A stretch of DNA of 64,000 nt from Magicicada septendecula (lineage: Eukaryota > Arthropoda > Insecta > Hemiptera > Cicadidae): contig CM068370.1 of the NCBI GenBank assembly GCA_034769895.1, positions 42,513,344 to 42,577,343 of the forward strand, given 5' to 3'. The position numbers and the translations under genes were made by a program. Below are positions 60,878 to 64,000 of this stretch, one piece after another. Every line of letters begins with the position of its first letter. The first letter of the stretch is position 1. The notes beneath the pieces are model-generated. The model saw nothing but the letters and a program-made list of their open reading frames with translations. It was not told the origin of the DNA and made no database searches.

Positions 60878-62201
60878 CGAGGGGTATTTTTTTTTCAACC
60901 TCCGTTAAAGTAGGAATAAAAAACGAGAATAATTATAAAAAATGTATTATATACAAAATATTTGTACATCTCTCAGCTACTTTTATACATAATCACCATT
61001 TCGATCTAGGCACTTATCATAACGTGGCATGAGTTTTCCTATACCCTCATCAAAGAAAGCTGCCGCCTGGTCACTTAACCATTCATATAGGCCTTCAGCT
61101 CATCGTCACTCATAAACCTCCGCCCTGCTAACCACAGCTTCATTTGAGTGAAAAGACGAAATTCGCTCGGCGCTAAATCCGGGCTATATGGCGGATGTTT
61201 AAACACCTCCCATTTGAACTTCCGGAGGAGATCCTGTGTCTATGCTGCAGTGTAAAGGTGAGCATTGTCATGAAGAAAGACAATACCCAATGACAACATT
61301 CCTCTTCTGTTGCTCTGTATTGCTCTTCGTAGCCGCTGAAGAGTGTCACAGTACGAGGCTGAAGTGACGGTCATCCCCTGTTCATTAAATACAGTCAATA
61401 ATATGCCTGTTCAGTCCCAAAACACAGTAGCCATAAGTTTTTTGTTGCAAAACGTTCGCTTGAACTTTACCAGTCTACCTGGGGACTCACTATGCTTCCA
61501 CTGTTTGGACTGCTCTTTCATCTCGACATTTTCATATTGCACCCATGTCTCATCTCCCGTCACAATCCTGTCCAGAAAACCCTGCCCTTTCTCGTGATAG
61601 CGTTGCTAAAATTCTAAGGCTGTGCCCATTCGCTGAGTCTTACGGTTGTCAGTGAGCATTTTTGGCACCCACCGTACATACATTTTTCTGTAGCCAAGCT
61701 TCATGCTTACAATGTCGTACAGAACTGACCTTGAGATTTCAGGAAATCGACAGACAACTCAGAAATTGTGTATCTGCACCTTTCGTGAACCACTTGATTC
61801 ACTTTTTCAACAATTTCTTCCATCGCTACAGATTTTCTTCCTTGACATCATGGATGTCAGTTCATCCTTCTTTAAACTTTCTGCACCATTCTCGTACACA
61901 ACCATCACTCATAAAATTTTTGCCGTAAACATTACTCATTCGACGATGAATTTCGGCTGGATTACACCCTTTGGCGAGAAGAAAGCAAATTATGGCGCGC
62001 ACTTCACACTTGGTGGGCAATTCGATTACATTATACATGTTATCACGCTTGTTACTCAACAATGACTGAAGGGAGGGAGTGCACCTATTGGTGTGTGGTA
62101 GGGAATAGTCCAATGCGCATGCATTGCATATCTCCAATCCAATATCGCATGTGGGTCTCATCGGGTGGCATCTCGGTGGTTGAAAAAAAAGATATCCCTC
62201 G
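60878..62201 (-). mobile_element. Mariner transposon with decayed transposase
   Basis: Ends CGAGGGGTATTTTTTTTTC and AAAAAAAAGATATCCCTCG are inverted repeats flanked by TA (60876-60877, 62202-62203). Length 1324 bp is typical of mariner. On the minus strand the transposase starts near 62021 with MYNVIELPTKCEVRAIICFL and YGKNFMSDGCVREWCRKFKE. It continues in broken frames with DRIVTGDETWVQYENVEM, LMATVFWD, VFLHDNAHLY and HPPYSPDLAPSEF. The three catalytic Asp (GDETW, HDNA, SPDLAP) of the D,D34D triad are all readable. Stops such as the one right after FWD and several frameshifts make it inactive. Confidence 0.9.
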
Positions 62202-62203
62202 TA

Positions 62204-63540
62204 TTTTAAATTTTATGTGCATTTTGTTTTATACTATTACATACATTCTTATCATAATTGTCATAATATAATTACTGTACAAATGTTACCGCCACCCCCC
62301 TTTTCATAAATTTAGATGACTGGTTGTTTTATGTACCGTAGTTCACACATTTAATTAACTTTATTACATCACTAGTTATTGTCATGTTTTACCTGTAACA
62401 CATAGTTATATAAATGCAATGAATATTCGCAGTTATCAAGTGTCCTTGCAACTTTATTTGTGACATGTTTCAGGTAAACAGTCCCATATTCAGGTAAAAC
62501 TTTGTGTTATGATACTGTAATTAAAAACAAAACGGTAAAAACAGCAAGCACTGCACAAAACAGAACAAAACTCCAAATAAAATATTGCAACTGTGTTTAA
62601 AGATTGTAAATTTGAGCCTTTCCATGCTTAAAACGCCATAGAAAGATTTCATTCTCATTATATTTGACAACTTCCACCTTGCCACAAAGTAGTAATGGTC
62701 CCTCACATTTAACTATGATCCTCATTTAATACAATGTTTCTCAAATTGTAATCAGCATCATGGAACCTACAATCATATGGTACTTTAGTATGGCTGTGGA
62801 AAAACTGACGTTTCTCAACCTTTATGTTTGGGTGGTGTCATTAAATACATTGGATTACTAAAACAGAAATGCAGGATATATAAACATCCATTGTTCTCTG
62901 CTAGCTTAATAATGGGTGACAAAAATTAGATGTCAACACTGTGAGCTGTCTGTGATGTTTGCCAACAAGATAATAGTGGCTTTAAGCTAATGGGTTAGCT
63001 AAAAAATGTTTGTGTATGTTATTTTTTATAAATATAAATGTATGTTTGTTTGTTTTCCTTATTAAATTAATACAGGGGGAAAATTGAGAAAACATAAAAT
63101 TTTAGAAAATTCAGTTTCTATGTTATACATACGTTATTCGAAATTATACGAATACATACGTTAATACATACATACGAAATTTAGTATTTTGTTTCTGCAT
63201 TGAGCAGATGAATAATAATAATAATATACACAGAGCTGTAATGTTTGCCAGGCCATAGAGTGTTTTTTTGCTTTATTCAGGTTTTGCTTTGCACAAATTT
63301 CGCTGTATATTTGTGTTTTCAAGTGTTTTACAATGTTTTAAAATGTTGTGAGCATATGACTCAGAAAGAAAAGGACCACATTTCATGTAAACATCATTTC
63401 ACCCTTAGAAATAATTACATTTGTATGTACTATGATATCAGACTGATAAATCAAATGAATCAATGATTATAAAACGAATTTTTTTTAAATTGTGAAACTG
63501 CTTTACAGTTAACATGAAACACGATTATGCGAAGTGAATT
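62204..63540. other. Unassigned stretch
   Basis: AT-rich with AATAATAATAATAAT at 63210-63225. No gene or element recognised. Confidence 0.4.
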
Positions 63541-63550
63541 CCGTGGTAGC

Positions 63551-63622
63551 TACACACACGCACGCACGTACACACATGTGCACACACATACACACACTCG
63601 CTCGCGCGTGCACATGCACACA
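63551..63622. repeat. Degenerate (CA)n/(CACG) repeat
   Basis: ACACACGCACGCACGTACAC through TGCACACATT; alternating purine/pyrimidine over about 70 bp. Confidence 0.85.
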
Positions 63623-63696
63623 TTAACATGTTATTCAACTACAGATATTTTTATTATTCCTTTGTAACTCATTGAGTTTCCTGCAGGTCTCCTATA

Positions 63697-63749
63697 TAAT
63701 ATCTTCAAATAATAAAACTTGCAGAAGTACTTATTATTTGAAGATATTA
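63697..63749. repeat. 19-bp perfect stem-loop
   Basis: TAATATCTTCAAATAATAA-type left arm (63697-63715) pairs with 63731-63749 around a 15-base loop. Role unknown; possibly a small foldback scar. Confidence 0.8.
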
Positions 63750-63847
63750 CGTAGATATTTTTATGTAGGCTAATTATAAATTACTTTAGCTGAAGACTAA
63801 AACTATGTTGTATACTCTTTATGTGCTTAATAGATTGTCAACTAAAA

Positions 63848-63989
<142 letters not shown>

Positions 63990-64000
63990 AAGACAGACGA

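Overview
This window looks like about 64 kb of nuclear DNA from an arthropod, most likely an insect with a large, transposon-rich genome. Base composition is AT-rich, introns run to 14.6 kb, there are GT-AG splice sites, and the transposons are typical of insects. A polyneopteran such as a cockroach, termite or stick insect would fit, but the sequence alone does not name the species. I see no bacterial operon, CRISPR array, rRNA or convincing tRNA gene.

One host gene is supported. It lies on the + strand in seven coding exons (16898-17033, 27952-28198, 34741-35073, 39633-39779, 41527-41707, 56262-56509, 57592-57867). All exon phases agree, and together they read through a transmembrane helix into a complete cholinesterase-like ectodomain of about 520 residues. 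The order (membrane helix first, esterase fold outside) and the replacement of the catalytic serine by arginine (GHRAG) point to Neurotactin, a type II cell-adhesion molecule. Exons for its cytoplasmic N-terminus are not recognised and probably lie upstream of the window.

Nearly everything else is mobile DNA. From left to right: the 3' half of an LTR element (1 to about 4.9 kb); a LINE scrap and a Tigger-type MITE (5.5-7.2 kb); a Penelope-like end (7.5-7.7 kb); a complete LTR element with 1.15 kb LTRs, a TAGA target duplication, a gag-like ORF and no polymerase (7780-15631); a Helitron (15689-16811); a foldback element; a minus-strand LINE interrupted by a hAT element (18.0-21.2 kb); a LINE tail interrupted by a miniature LTR element, or TRIM (23185-24386); a BED-finger hAT transposon next to exon 2 (25420-27880); a possible solo LTR with TATA and initiator motifs (31.9-32.5 kb); a second foldback (34.1-34.6 kb); a LINE with RNase H (37.7-39.6 kb, minus); a second Tigger-type MITE (39829-40484); an A-rich tract ending in a third related LTR (to 45999); a decayed piggyBac (46.5-48.3 kb); two nested Tigger transposons inside a 164-bp tandem repeat (49163-55193); a mariner remnant; and a near-complete dead mariner (60878-62201).

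The most unusual signal is in the internal region shared by the first two LTR elements. Although it has no long ORF, it holds RNA-like hairpins conserved between the two copies, one with two compensatory base-pair changes. Three LTRs of this group also share an ACCCTGG block followed by a splice-donor-like GGTRAG near the LTR end. The complete element additionally carries a perfect 436-bp spacer-free palindrome whose arms contain a hammerhead-ribozyme-like core. Similar cores occur in several Penelope-like ends in the window.
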